DNA from: Shimia sp. CNT1-13L.2 | GTDB taxonomy: Bacteria; Pseudomonadota; Alphaproteobacteria; Rhodobacterales; Rhodobacteraceae | DNA: 64,000 nucleotides | NCBI RefSeq assembly: GCF_024331145.1 | Contig: NZ_JANDJO010000010.1 | Span: 59,779-123,778 of the forward strand | Direction of reading: 5' to 3' | Part shown: positions 36,616-45,872 of the stretch, in pieces | Layout: each line of letters begins with the position of its first letter | Position numbering within the stretch: the stretch's first letter is position 1 | Notes under the pieces: generated by a model | Seen by the model: the letters and a program-made list of their open reading frames with translations, nothing else | Told to the model about the DNA's origin: nothing | Database searches by the model: none | Position numbers and translations under genes: made by a program

Positions 36616-36990
36616 ATGTCTGATACCCGTCTGACCTTTAAAGAGATGTGCGCGAGATTCGACGTCACACCAAGAACGTTGCGTTACTATGAGTACATCG
36701 AACTTCTCGAGCCCGAGCGCGAAGGCCGGTCGCGCTATTTCGGCCCGCGCGAAGTCGCCCGCATGACCTTGATCATGCGCGGACGTCGCTTTGGCATAAA
36801 ACTCGAAAACATCCGACAGTGGCTTCTGATCTACGAACACGAAGGAAGCGCAGCGCAGATGCAGGCCTTTGTTGCCATGGCGGATCGCCAGTACGAGGAA
36901 CTCCAGGAGCAAAAAGCGCAGCTGGAGGAAGCCATGGACGAGCTGATGCAACTGCGTAACGAAACCGCGGATTCCCTCGCCAAAGTCTGA
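36616..36990 (+). CDS. MerR family regulator (first of two)
   Basis: The 124-residue protein has a MerR winged helix-turn-helix (FKEMCARFDVTPRTLRYYEY) and a C-terminal coiled coil (QYEELQEQKAQLEEAMDEL). There are no metal-binding cysteines, so it is not a metal sensor. It is followed by a strong terminator and so is a separate unit from the MerR gene at 37243, to which it is clearly related. ATG at 36616 follows CGAGGAGAG. Confidence 0.88.
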   Translation: MSDTRLTFKEMCARFDVTPRTLRYYEYIELLEPEREGRSRYFGPREVARMTLIMRGRRFGIKLENIRQWLLIYEHEGSAAQMQAFVAMADRQYEELQEQKAQLEEAMDELMQLRNETADSLAKV

Positions 36991-37013
36991 CCAGCCTCCC
37001 CCGACAATTGCTC

Positions 37014-37040
37014 AAGCCCGGTGCTTTCACCGGGCTTTTT
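37014..37040 (+). terminator. Intrinsic terminator after the first MerR gene
   Basis: AAGCCCGGTG and CACCGGGCTT form a perfect 10-bp stem with loop CTTT, followed by TTT. It separates the two MerR genes into independent units. Confidence 0.9.
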
Positions 37041-37157
37041 GCGTTCCGACATGTGAAAATCACGACCGGTCACACGAAAATTTGCAGCCCATTCACAGGA
37101 TCGTCACTTTACCTTCACATACGCCACGTCAACTTTTGAAGTGACGCAGCGTTCTAC

Positions 37158-37171
37158 TTACGTCAACGTAA
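37158..37171. promoter_or_regulatory. Dyad upstream of the second MerR gene and beta-oxidation operon
   Basis: TTACGT-CA-ACGTAA is a 6-bp perfect inverted repeat 71 bases before the MerR ATG, in an AT-richer region. MerR proteins bind short dyads between promoter elements; related LiuR-type regulators of acyl-CoA catabolism use similar ACGT-centred sites (from memory). An outer repeat CGTCACTT (37102-37109) and AAGTGACG (37139-37146) also flanks the promoter. Confidence 0.5.
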
Positions 37172-37242
37172 AGCAACATTGTAACCACGACGGCAGATGC
37201 CAATCTTGCCCATGGAGCGACCGTAAAGACGAGGGTGATGAG

Positions 37243-37644
37243 ATGACCGATACGACAATGACAATCCGCGAAATGTGCGACGCATATGACGTCACACCCA
37301 GAACCTTGCGGTTCTACGAAGCCAAGGAACTGCTGTTTCCCATTCGTGAAGGCCAGAAACGCCTGTTCACGAAACGCGACCGCGCACGCCTCAAACTGAT
37401 CCTTCGGGGCAAACGGTTTGGCTTTTCGCTGGAAGAAATCCGGCAACTTCTCGATCTCTACGACATGGGCGACCAGCAAGCGACCCAATTGCAGCGCACC
37501 TACGAAGTCGCGCAGCAACGCCTGCAGGACATGGTTGAACAGCGTGATGAGCTGAACGAGGCCATCGACGATCTGAAAGAACAGCTGAAATGGGGCGAGA
37601 AGGTTCTTGCCCAGCTGAGCACCACGAAAAAAGCAGCAGAGTAA
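37243..37644 (+). CDS. MerR family regulator of the beta-oxidation operon (second of two)
   Basis: The 133-residue protein has the MerR helix-turn-helix (IREMCDAYDVTPRTLRFYEA) and a coiled-coil tail. It is a paralogue of the protein encoded at 36616. It lies 15 bases before the acyl-CoA dehydrogenase gene, so it is probably the first gene of that operon and its regulator. The effector is likely an acyl-CoA intermediate (inference). ATG at 37243 follows GAGGGTGATGAG. Confidence 0.88.
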   Translation: MTDTTMTIREMCDAYDVTPRTLRFYEAKELLFPIREGQKRLFTKRDRARLKLILRGKRFGFSLEEIRQLLDLYDMGDQQATQLQRTYEVAQQRLQDMVEQRDELNEAIDDLKEQLKWGEKVLAQLSTTKKAAE

Positions 37645-37659
37645 TTAGGGAAGAGACTG

Positions 37660-39435
37660 ATGCCGAGCTATACCGCCCCTGTAAAAGACATGCAGTTCGT
37701 CCTGCACGACGTTCTGGACGTTTCGAAATCCGACATTCCCGGCTATGCCGAACTTGAATCCGATTTCACCAATGCCGTTCTGGAAGAAGCCGGCAAGCTG
37801 ACCAGCGACATTCTTGCGCCTCTGAATGCCGTGGGTGATCAGGAAGGCTGCCGTCTCGAAAACGGCATCGTCTACACCCCCACCGGCTTCAAGGAAGCCT
37901 TTGAACAGGTGAAAGAAGGCGGCTGGACCGGTCTCGACATGCCCGAGGAATACGGCGGCCAGAACATGCCCTACGTGCTTGGCACCGCTGTCGGGGAAAT
38001 GTTCTCGGGCTCCAACCAGGCCTTTACCATGTACCAGGGCCTGACCCACGGTGCGGCCTCGGCGATCCTTGCCCACGGTTCGGAAGAGCAGAAGAACACC
38101 TACCTGCCCAAGATGGTGTCCTGCGAATGGACCGGCACCATGAACCTGACCGAGCCGCATTGCGGCACCGACCTCGGCCTGATGCGCACCAAGGCAGAAC
38201 CGCAGGACGACGGCACCTACAAGGTCTCGGGTCAGAAGATCTTCATCTCGGCCGGTGACCACGACATGTCGGAAAACGTGATCCACCTGGTTCTGGCTAA
38301 GGTTCCCGGCGGTCCCGAGGGTATCAAGGGTGTTTCGCTCTTCATCGTGCCCAAGTTCATCGTCAACGAAGATGGCACCCCGGGCCAACGCAACGGCGTC
38401 TCGGTGGGCAACATCGAGAAAAAGATGGGCATCCACGGTAACTCGACCTGCGTCCTGAACTACGACGAGGCAACCGGCTACCTGATCGGAGATCTGAACA
38501 AAGGCATGCGTGCCATGTTCACGATGATGAACGAAGCGCGTCTCGGTGTCGGCATGCAGGGTCTGGCCCAGGCCGAAGCCGCCTACCAGAACGCGGTGAT
38601 CTACGCCAAGGAACGCCTGCAGGGTCGCGATGTGACCGGCACCAAGAACCCTGACGGCCCGGCCGACCCGCTGATCGTGCACCCTGACATCCGTCGCTCG
38701 CTGATGGACCAGAAGTCCTTTGTCGAAGGCGCACGTGCCTTCATCCTCTGGGGCGCGACCTTGATCGACCAGGCGCACCGCAGCGGGGACAAGGACGCCG
38801 ACGGCCTGATCTCGCTCCTGACCCCTGTCATCAAGGGTTTCCTGACCGACGAAGGCTACGACATGACCGTCAAGGCACAACAGGTTTACGGTGGCCACGG
38901 CTATATCGAAGAGCACGGCATGAGCCAGTTCACCCGTGATGCCCGCATCGCGATGATCTACGAAGGCGCCAACGGTGTTCAGGCCCTCGACCTGGTTGGC
39001 CGCAAACTGGCCCAAGACGGTGGCAAACACGTCATGGCCTTCTTTGATCTGGTCAAGAATTTCTGCAAGGAAAACGGTGAAGATGAGGCCATGGCCGATT
39101 TCATCGGCCCGCTCAAGGCCGCGTCGAAAGACCTTCAGGCCGCCGGAATGTACTTCATGCAGAACGGCATGAAGAACCCCAACCACGCGCTGTCGGGTTC
39201 GAATGACTTCATGCACCTCTTCGGCCACGTCTGCCTCGGCCTGATGTGGGCCAAGATGGCAAAGGCCGCAACGTCAGCTCTGGCCAACGGCACCTCTGAC
39301 GCTGCGTTCTACGAGACCAAGCTGGCCACCGGACGCTACTACATGGCACGTCGCCTGCCCGCCACGGGCATGCACCTGGCACGTATCCAGACCGGCGCCG
39401 ACACCGTCATGGCTCTGGACGCCGAAGCATTCTAA
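37660..39435 (+). CDS. Acyl-CoA dehydrogenase, long C-terminally extended type
   Basis: The 591-residue flavoprotein has acyl-CoA dehydrogenase motifs [25 protein letters not shown] and the catalytic Glu region [22 protein letters not shown], plus a C-terminal domain seen in the ~590-residue subgroup. This subgroup includes FadE-like enzymes and DmdC, which oxidises 3-methylmercaptopropionyl-CoA from DMSP. The operon context favours fatty acyl-CoA oxidation, but a DMSP-type substrate cannot be ruled out. Electrons go to ETF. Confidence 0.9.
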   Translation: MPSYTAPVKDMQFVLHDVLDVSKSDIPGYAELESDFTNAVLEEAGKLTSDILAPLNAVGDQEGCRLENGIVYTPTGFKEAFEQVKEGGWTGLDMPEEYGGQNMPYVLGTAVGEMFSGSNQAFTMYQGLTHGAASAILAHGSEEQKNTYLPKMVSCEWTGTMNLTEPHCGTDLGLMRTKAEPQDDGTYKVSGQKIFISAGDHDMSENVIHLVLAKVPGGPEGIKGVSLFIVPKFIVNEDGTPGQRNGVSVGNIEKKMGIHGNSTCVLNYDEATGYLIGDLNKGMRAMFTMMNEARLGVGMQGLAQAEAAYQNAVIYAKERLQGRDVTGTKNPDGPADPLIVHPDIRRSLMDQKSFVEGARAFILWGATLIDQAHRSGDKDADGLISLLTPVIKGFLTDEGYDMTVKAQQVYGGHGYIEEHGMSQFTRDARIAMIYEGANGVQALDLVGRKLAQDGGKHVMAFFDLVKNFCKENGEDEAMADFIGPLKAASKDLQAAGMYFMQNGMKNPNHALSGSNDFMHLFGHVCLGLMWAKMAKAATSALANGTSDAAFYETKLATGRYYMARRLPATGMHLARIQTGADTVMALDAEAF

Positions 39436-39485
39436 GGGCTTGGGCGGGTCACTCCCGCCCCCCTCAAGGCATTAAGGGAGGACAG

Positions 39486-39698
39486 ATGCCAAAACGCTTT
39501 CGCCTGACCCGCCGTCTCCCGGTCGCGCTGACCGAAGACGCCTATCGCCGGCTGCGAGGCTTCGCCGCCGAATCGGGTCTGGACGAAGGAGAGGCCCTGT
39601 CCTTCCTGCTCGAAAATCTTGACGCCGTGGTGGACGAGGAAAGCTTTGCCCACCGCCTGCGACAGTTCAATTCAACGCTGGACGCGCGCAAGCGCTGA
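39486..39698 (+). CDS. Small ribbon-helix-helix-like protein in the beta-oxidation operon
   Basis: The 70-residue basic protein ([20 protein letters not shown], then [14 protein letters not shown]) has the strand-helix-helix layout of CopG/Arc-type DNA-binding proteins. It has its own AAGGGAGGACAG ribosome site and lies 50 bases after one acyl-CoA dehydrogenase and 19 before the next. No toxin partner is present. It may be a regulator or a DNA-associated protein; I do not recognise a named family. Confidence 0.68.
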   Translation: MPKRFRLTRRLPVALTEDAYRRLRGFAAESGLDEGEALSFLLENLDAVVDEESFAHRLRQFNSTLDARKR

Positions 39699-39717
39699 CA
39701 GCCCGAGGAGGAAAGAC

Positions 39718-40857
39718 ATGGCATCGTCCTGGATGACCGATGAGCACCAGATGCTCGCTGACATGACAGCGAAATTCATCAACGATGAATGGGCGCCGAA
39801 ATTCGAGAAGTGGCGCAAACAGGGCGAAATGGACCGCGAGACCTGGCAACAGGCCGGTGAACTTGGCCTGCTCTGCCCCTCGATCCCCGAGGAATACGGC
39901 GGCGTTGGCGGCGACTTCGGCCACGAAGCCGTCATCCTGATGGAATCCAACCGCGCCAACCTTGCCAGCTGGGGCCACGGTATCCATTCGGGCATCGTTG
40001 CTCACTACATCCTTGCCTATGGGTCGGAAGAACAGAAGAAACGCTGGCTGCCCAAGATGGTTTCGGGAGAAATCGTCGGCGCGCTGGCCATGACCGAACC
40101 CTCGGGCGGCTCGGACGTTCAGGGCATCAAGACCAAGGCTCTGAAAGAGGGCAATTCCTACCGCCTGTCGGGCCAGAAAACCTTCATTACCAACGGCCAG
40201 CACGCCAACCTCGTGATCGTGGCTGCCAAGACCGACCCAAGCGCCGGTGCCCGCGGGACATCGCTGGTGGTTGTCGAGACCGAAAACGCCGAAGGCTTCT
40301 CGCGCGGTCGCAACCTCGAGAAAATCGGGTGCCACGCGGCAGATACCTCGGAACTCTTCTTCGACAACGTCGAGATCCCGCCCGAAAACATCCTTGGCGG
40401 TGAAGAAGGCCAGGGCTTCTACCAGATGATGCAGCAGCTTGGTCAGGAACGCCTGGTTATCGCCTGTATCGCCATGGGGTCGATGGAAGGCGCCGTGGAA
40501 CGCACCATCGCCTATTGCAAGGAACGCGAGGCCTTTGGCGGCCCCATCATGCAGTTCCAGAACACCCGCTTCAAACTGGCGGAATGCCTGACCAAAACCA
40601 AGGTGGCACGGGCCTTTCTGGATGAGTGCATCAGCGAGTTGATCGCCGGCGAACTGACCGTCGAAAAGGCGGCAATGGCGAAATACTGGATCACCGACAC
40701 GCAGGGCGAAGTTCTGGACGAATGCCTGCAACTGTTCGGTGGCTACGGATACATGCAGGAATACGCCATCGGCGAAATGTGGGCCGACGCTCGCGTTCAG
40801 CGCATCTATGGCGGCACCAACGAGATCATGAAGGAATTGATCTCACGCAGCCTTTGA
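39718..40857 (+). CDS. Acyl-CoA dehydrogenase
   Basis: The 379-residue protein is of standard acyl-CoA dehydrogenase length with [26 protein letters not shown] and the C-terminal [20 protein letters not shown], then [14 protein letters not shown]. It oxidises an acyl-CoA to the trans-2-enoyl-CoA with FAD and ETF. ATG at 39718 has GAGGAGGAAAG upstream. The chain-length preference is unknown; the pairing with a 591-residue relative suggests division by substrate. Confidence 0.92.
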   Translation: MASSWMTDEHQMLADMTAKFINDEWAPKFEKWRKQGEMDRETWQQAGELGLLCPSIPEEYGGVGGDFGHEAVILMESNRANLASWGHGIHSGIVAHYILAYGSEEQKKRWLPKMVSGEIVGALAMTEPSGGSDVQGIKTKALKEGNSYRLSGQKTFITNGQHANLVIVAAKTDPSAGARGTSLVVVETENAEGFSRGRNLEKIGCHAADTSELFFDNVEIPPENILGGEEGQGFYQMMQQLGQERLVIACIAMGSMEGAVERTIAYCKEREAFGGPIMQFQNTRFKLAECLTKTKVARAFLDECISELIAGELTVEKAAMAKYWITDTQGEVLDECLQLFGGYGYMQEYAIGEMWADARVQRIYGGTNEIMKELISRSL

Positions 40858-40879
40858 TCTTGTTGGGGAGGACAAGACC

Positions 40880-41518
40880 ATGACCATCAAACTCTACTGC
40901 TTCGGCGAAAGCGGCCATTCCTACAAGGCCGCCCTCGCCCTCGAGCTGTCGGGCCTCGACTGGGAGCCAGTGAAGGTCGATTTCTTCGCCGGTGAAACCC
41001 GCAGCCCCGAATACCGTGCGACCGTCAATGAACTGGGCGAAGCCCCGGTTCTGGTCGATGGCGATGTCTCGCTCACCCAATCCGCGGTGATCCAAGACTA
41101 CGTTTCCGAGAAATCGGGCAAGTTCGGCGGCAACAACGCAGCCGAACGCCGAGAGATCCTGCGCTGGCAGTTCTGGGACAATCACAAGCTCTCGTCCTTT
41201 GCCGGTATGACCCGTTTTCTCATGAACTTCCTGCCAGAGGACAAGCAACCCAAAGAGGTGATCGCCTTCAATCAAGGCCGCCTTCAGGGCGCTTACGACA
41301 TCCTCAACAAACACCTTGAAGGGCGCGATTGGATCGTTGGCGACAGCGTCACCAATGCCGACCTCACCTGCTGCGGCTACCTGTTCTACGACGAGCCTTT
41401 TGGCTTTTCCCGCGCCGACTGGCCGAACATCGACCGCTGGCTCAACAACATCTCGGCCCTCAAGGGCTGGAAACACCCTTACGACCTGATGCCCGGCTCC
41501 CCTGCGGACCGCGCCTGA
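40880..41518 (+). CDS. Glutathione S-transferase family protein
   Basis: The 212-residue protein has the thioredoxin-like N-terminal domain (IKLYCFGESGHSYKAALALE, then APVLVDGDVSLTQSAVIQDY) and an all-helical C-terminal domain with the N-capping TNADLTCCGYL region. It conjugates or reduces electrophiles with glutathione. Placement inside a fatty-acid oxidation operon suggests detoxification of reactive acyl or enoyl products (inference). Confidence 0.9.
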   Translation: MTIKLYCFGESGHSYKAALALELSGLDWEPVKVDFFAGETRSPEYRATVNELGEAPVLVDGDVSLTQSAVIQDYVSEKSGKFGGNNAAERREILRWQFWDNHKLSSFAGMTRFLMNFLPEDKQPKEVIAFNQGRLQGAYDILNKHLEGRDWIVGDSVTNADLTCCGYLFYDEPFGFSRADWPNIDRWLNNISALKGWKHPYDLMPGSPADRA

Positions 41519-41532
41519 AAAGGAGATCATTG

Positions 41533-42744
41533 ATGACCGAAGCCTATATCTATGACGCCGTGCGCTCGCCGCGTGGCAAGGGCCGCAAGGACGGCAGCCT
41601 GCACGAGGTGACCTCGGTGCGCCTCTCGACCACCGTGATGAACGCCCTGAAAGAGCGCAACAACCTCGAAGGCCACGCCGTCGAAGACGTGATCTGGGGC
41701 AACGTGACCCAGGTGAAGGAACAGGGCGGCTGCCTTGCCCGCACCGCCGTTCTGGCCTCTGACCTCGACGAGCGTATTCCCGGCCTCTCGATCAACCGTT
41801 TCTGTGCCTCCGGCATGGAAGCCGTGAACATCGCCGCCAACCAGGTCAAGGGCGGCGCAGGCAATGCCTATATCGCAGGCGGCGTCGAAATGATGGGCCG
41901 CGTTCCCATGGGCTCCGACGGTGCTGCCATCGCGGTTGACCCCTCGGTCGCCATGGACATGTATTTCGTTCCGCAGGGCATCTCGGCCGATATCATCGCC
42001 ACCGAATACGGTTTCAACCGTGATCAGGCCGATGAACTGGCCGTTGAATCGCAACTCCGTGCCGCGCAAGCCTGGGAAGAGAACCGTTTTGCGAAATCCA
42101 TCGTCCCGGTGAAAGACCAGAACGGCCTGACCATTCTCGACCGCGACGAATACATGCGCCCCGGCACCGACATGCAAAGCCTCGGTGGTCTCAAGCCCGC
42201 CTTCAAGGAACAGGGCGAAGTCATGCCCGGTTTCGACAAGCTGGCGCTAATGAAATACCCGCACCTCGAAGCCATCAACCACATTCACCACGCGGGCAAC
42301 TCCTCGGGTATCGTGGACGGTTCCGCAGCCGTGCTGATCGGCAACAAGGAATTCGGCGAAGAATACGGCCTGACCCCGCGTGCCCGCATCAAGGCCACCT
42401 CGAAAATCGGTCTCGACCCGACCATCATGCTGACCGGCCCGGTGCCCGCGACCCAGAAGATCCTCGCCGACAGCGGCATGGCAATCAGCGACATCGACCT
42501 GTTCGAGGTCAACGAAGCCTTCGCATCCGTGGTTCTGCGCTTCCAGCAGGCCTTTGACGTCGATCCTTCGGTCGTGAACGTCAACGGCGGCTCGATTGCA
42601 ATGGGTCACCCGCTGGGTGCAACCGGCGCCATCATCATCGGCACCCTGCTGGACGAGATGGAACGTCAGGACAAGGAAACCGGTCTCGCCACCCTGTGTA
42701 TCGCATCGGGCATGGGCGCAGCGACCATCCTGGAACGCGTGTAA
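41533..42744 (+). CDS. fadA: Acetyl-CoA acyltransferase (thiolase)
   Basis: The 403-residue thiolase has the acylated Cys91 (INRFCASGMEAVN), the HHAGNSSGIVDG region, GGSIAMGHPLGATGA with the catalytic His and LCIASGMGAA with the second Cys. It cleaves 3-ketoacyl-CoA with CoA to give acetyl-CoA and a shortened acyl-CoA. ATG at 41533 follows AAGGAGA. The fadB-type gene follows after 12 bases. Confidence 0.93.
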   Translation: MTEAYIYDAVRSPRGKGRKDGSLHEVTSVRLSTTVMNALKERNNLEGHAVEDVIWGNVTQVKEQGGCLARTAVLASDLDERIPGLSINRFCASGMEAVNIAANQVKGGAGNAYIAGGVEMMGRVPMGSDGAAIAVDPSVAMDMYFVPQGISADIIATEYGFNRDQADELAVESQLRAAQAWEENRFAKSIVPVKDQNGLTILDRDEYMRPGTDMQSLGGLKPAFKEQGEVMPGFDKLALMKYPHLEAINHIHHAGNSSGIVDGSAAVLIGNKEFGEEYGLTPRARIKATSKIGLDPTIMLTGPVPATQKILADSGMAISDIDLFEVNEAFASVVLRFQQAFDVDPSVVNVNGGSIAMGHPLGATGAIIIGTLLDEMERQDKETGLATLCIASGMGAATILERV

Positions 42745-42756
42745 GGAGCAAGAATA

Positions 42757-44952
42757 ATGAGCGATTTCAACCTCTCCGTAGACGCAGACGGCGTCGGCAT
42801 CATCACATGGGACACCATCGGCAAGTCGATGAACGTCATGTCGGAACAGGCCTTTCAGGACCTGAATGCCATCATCGACACGGTTCTGTCCGATGACGCC
42901 ATCAAGGGCGCGATCATTACCAGCGGCAAGCCCGGCTCTTTCGCCGGTGGCATGGACCTCAACGTTCTCGCCGCCATGCGTGACCGCGCAGGCGACAGCC
43001 CGGCACAGGGCCTGTTCGACGGCGTGATGTCGATGCACCACGTCCTGCGCAAGATCGAACGTGCGGGCATGGATCCCAAGACCAACAAGGGCGGCAAGCC
43101 GATTGCCTGCGTCCTGCCCGGCACCGCGCTTGGCATCGGTCTGGAACTGCCCCTGTCGTGCCACCGCATCTTCGCTGCCGACAACCCCAAGGCCAAGATC
43201 GGCCTGCCGGAAATCATGGTCGGCATCTTCCCCGGCGGCGGCGGCACCACCCGCATGGTCCGCAAGATGGGCGCCATGGCGGCCTCGCCATTCCTGTTGC
43301 AGGGCAAGATGGTCAACCCGCAGAAAGCCAAGTCGGCAGGCATCATCGACGAAGTCAGCGCCGACCCGATGGCCGATGCAAAGGCCTGGGTTCTGTCCGA
43401 GCCGAAGATCGTCAAACCCTGGGATGAAAAGGGCTACAAGATGCCCGGCGGCGACCCGTATCACCCCGCTGGCTTCATGACCTTTGTCGGCGCATCGGCG
43501 ATGGTCAACGGCAACACCTGGGGCGTCTATCCGGCGGCCAAGGCGATGCTGTCTGCCATCTACGAAGGCGCGCAGGTTCCTTTCGATACCGCCATCAAGA
43601 TCGAGGCACGCTGGTTCACCAACGTCCTGATGAACCCCTCTTCCTCGGCGATGATCCGCAGCCTGTTCATCAACAAGGAAGCTCTGGAAAAAGGCGCCAA
43701 CCGTCCCGACGTCCCCGATCAGTCGGTCAAGAAAGTCGGCGTTCTGGGCGCAGGCATGATGGGCGCAGGCATCGCGCTGGTTTCGGCCAAGGCGGGCATG
43801 GATGTTGTCCTGATCGACACCAGCCAGGAAGCGGCAGACCGCGGCAAGGCCTACTCCGAAACCTTCATGGACAAGGGCATCTCGCGCAAGAAGGCGACGC
43901 CCGAGCAGAAAGAGGCGATGCTGGCCAAGATCAACGCCACCACCGACCTTCAGGCGCTGTCCGATGTTGATCTGATCATCGAGGCCGTCTTCGAAGATCC
44001 CGGCGTCAAGGCCGAGATGACCAAGAAGGTCGAAGCGATCATCCCCGAGGACGCGATCTTTGCATCGAACACCTCGACCCTGCCGATCACCGGCCTTGCA
44101 CAGGCCTCGGTCCGCAAGGAACAGTTCATCGGCATCCACTTCTTCTCGCCCGTCGAGAAGATGGCACTGGTCGAGATCATCAAAGGCAAGGAAACCGGCC
44201 CCCGCGCCGTGGCCAAGGCACTGGACTATGTCCGCCAGATCCGCAAAACCCCGATCGTCGTCAACGACGAGCGTTTCTTCTACGCCAACCGCTGCATCAT
44301 CCCCTACATCAACGAGGGCGTGATGATGGCTGGCGAAGGTGTTGCGCCGCAACTCCTTGACCACGCGGCCCAGCTTCTCGGCTTCCCGGTGGGCCCGATC
44401 CAGCTGGTTGACGAAACCTCGCTCGACCTCGGTGCCAAGATCGCCAAGGCGACGATGGCCGCGATGGGCGACGCCTATCCCAAGTCGGTGGCCGACGATG
44501 TGACCTTCTGGATGGTGGAAGAAGGCCGTTTGGGTCGCAAGGCCAAGGCCGGTTTCTTCGACTACGACGAAAAGGGCAAGCGTCAGGGCTACTGGAAAGG
44601 CTTTGCCGACAAGTTCCCGCGTCTTGACGAGCAACCCGACGTGACCGAAGTTCAGCACCGCCTGATCTTCGCGCAGGTTCTCGAAGCAGTACGCGCCCTT
44701 GAGGCCGGTGTTCTCGAAGACATCCGCGAAGGCGATGTCGGCGCGATCCTCGGCTGGGGCTTCATGCCGTGGTCGGGTGGCCCGTTCTCGTGGCTCGACA
44801 TCGTTGGCGCCGCCTGGGCTGCCGAGAAATGTGACGAGCTGACCGAGAAGTACGGCGACCGCTTTGCCTGCCCGCCGCTGCTGCGCGAAATGGCAGACAA
44901 GGGCCAGTCGTTCTACGGCCGCTTCGGACCGGGTGCCGCCAAGGCCGCCTGA
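42757..44952 (+). CDS. fadB: Enoyl-CoA hydratase / 3-hydroxyacyl-CoA dehydrogenase fusion (FadB/FadJ type)
   Basis: The 731-residue protein has an N-terminal crotonase domain (oxyanion GKPGSFAGGMDL, then ELPLSCHRIFAADNPKAKIGLPE) and a 3-hydroxyacyl-CoA dehydrogenase domain with the NAD loop GAGMMG at residues 331-336 and IGIHFFSPVEKMALVE. The C-terminal 3HCDH repeats follow. It catalyses hydration and oxidation steps of beta-oxidation. It is the last gene of the operon and is followed by an intrinsic terminator. Confidence 0.95.
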   Translation: MSDFNLSVDADGVGIITWDTIGKSMNVMSEQAFQDLNAIIDTVLSDDAIKGAIITSGKPGSFAGGMDLNVLAAMRDRAGDSPAQGLFDGVMSMHHVLRKIERAGMDPKTNKGGKPIACVLPGTALGIGLELPLSCHRIFAADNPKAKIGLPEIMVGIFPGGGGTTRMVRKMGAMAASPFLLQGKMVNPQKAKSAGIIDEVSADPMADAKAWVLSEPKIVKPWDEKGYKMPGGDPYHPAGFMTFVGASAMVNGNTWGVYPAAKAMLSAIYEGAQVPFDTAIKIEARWFTNVLMNPSSSAMIRSLFINKEALEKGANRPDVPDQSVKKVGVLGAGMMGAGIALVSAKAGMDVVLIDTSQEAADRGKAYSETFMDKGISRKKATPEQKEAMLAKINATTDLQALSDVDLIIEAVFEDPGVKAEMTKKVEAIIPEDAIFASNTSTLPITGLAQASVRKEQFIGIHFFSPVEKMALVEIIKGKETGPRAVAKALDYVRQIRKTPIVVNDERFFYANRCIIPYINEGVMMAGEGVAPQLLDHAAQLLGFPVGPIQLVDETSLDLGAKIAKATMAAMGDAYPKSVADDVTFWMVEEGRLGRKAKAGFFDYDEKGKRQGYWKGFADKFPRLDEQPDVTEVQHRLIFAQVLEAVRALEAGVLEDIREGDVGAILGWGFMPWSGGPFSWLDIVGAAWAAEKCDELTEKYGDRFACPPLLREMADKGQSFYGRFGPGAAKAA

Positions 44953-44973
44953 TCTGCCCCTGAAAAACGCGAA

Positions 44974-45003
44974 ACGCCCGGTCCATTCAGGCCGGGCGTC
45001 TTC
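44974..45003 (+). terminator. Terminator after the beta-oxidation operon
   Basis: ACGCCCGG (44974-44981) and CCGGGCGT (44992-44999) form a perfect 8-bp stem with a 10-base loop, followed by CTTC. It lies 21 bases after the fadB stop. Confidence 0.78.
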
Positions 45004-45023
45004 ATTTCTGGATCAGTCGGCCT

Positions 45024-45683
45024 TCAAGCCACGTCGTAGTCGAAATTATCGCCCATGTAGCCGCGCTGCAAAAGACGCGCTGCCACCACCAATGGAAGCA
45101 TATTATAGTTCTGCGCCGCGCCGAACTTGGGCGGAAGACCAGCACTTACCCCCCAATGCGCCTGGCAGAACATCAAGGCCCCGTGGTTCACGAAAACCAT
45201 CTGGTCGGTCTCGAAGACCGGCAGGTAAACCTCTTCCGCGCCCTTGGGCTTCACACGCTTGATCCCCCCCAGAACCTCAAGCGCCGCGCCCGGGATTACG
45301 GCAAAGGGGTCACCCCATTCATCCATGATCTCGTCGCTTTCCACCAGGATGCCCTGACGCGGCATCACCGTCAAAGCATCGCGATTTCCGATGGTTCCGG
45401 GCGGCACGAGAAACGGCCATGCCTCGACAGGGCAATCGTCCGAGCCTTCCCAAAGCTCGCCGCGTACCACTGCCTGCACTTCCTGCAAGCCACCGTCAAA
45501 CGTCAGAATTTCGTCACCAGCCTCGATCGTCTCGATCGGCTGCCAGCCCTCCTGCGTGGCGACTTGTGTTCCCTCCACAAGTCCACATCCAACGCCCAGG
45601 AGAACCGGGTCTTTGTGTTTCTGCTTCCGAGGATCCGGCCTTCTGGCGCCGTCCACCGGATTCGTCCATCCGAACATCTTCAT
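45024..45683 (-). CDS. Stand-alone Hint-domain protein
   Basis: The 219-residue protein has a Hedgehog/intein-type domain: Cys33 in GVGCGLVEGTQVATQEG, then PIETIEAGDEILTFDGGLQE, which are the A-block region of Hint domains. The rest has strands ending in VFVNHGALMFCQAH. The usual Hint-2 family CFxxGT opening is altered. There is no signal peptide and no linked toxin or adhesin. Hint proteins are common in Rhodobacterales but their substrates are unknown. The gene is not in an operon. Confidence 0.75.
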   Translation of the reverse strand: MKMFGWTNPVDGARRPDPRKQKHKDPVLLGVGCGLVEGTQVATQEGWQPIETIEAGDEILTFDGGLQEVQAVVRGELWEGSDDCPVEAWPFLVPPGTIGNRDALTVMPRQGILVESDEIMDEWGDPFAVIPGAALEVLGGIKRVKPKGAEEVYLPVFETDQMVFVNHGALMFCQAHWGVSAGLPPKFGAAQNYNMLPLVVAARLLQRGYMGDNFDYDVA

Positions 45684-45872
45684 CCCCTTGCTTCTGCATT
45701 ACGGATTTCTGTGCTCTCATTAATCTCCAAGTATTGGGAACTGCTTTGCCCAAAATGAGGAGACTTTGAGGCAAAGGGCAAAAAGTGAGGACAATCCCGG
45801 CCTTGATTGCCGGATTGGCGGCCAGAAAGGCGGCAATTTCGCCTCCTGCGCGTGCCCGACCTGTTGATTCTA

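Noticed and set aside
37079..37088. TTTGCAG half-site upstream of the second MerR gene
   Set aside because: A single partial match without a second element; not enough for a PccR site.
37660..39435. DMSP-demethylation enzyme DmdC as a firm call
   Set aside because: The enzyme is of the right subgroup and length, but the neighbours are general beta-oxidation genes and no dmdA, dmdB or dmdD is adjacent, so only acyl-CoA dehydrogenase is claimed.
39486..39698. Antitoxin of a toxin-antitoxin pair
   Set aside because: The RHH-like protein has no adjacent toxin gene; both flanking genes are complete acyl-CoA dehydrogenases.
42247..44658. 803-codon open frame antisense to the fadB-type gene
   Set aside because: It mirrors fadB codons in a GC-rich genome; the translation is low-complexity with many H, V, G and D residues and has no recognisable domain.
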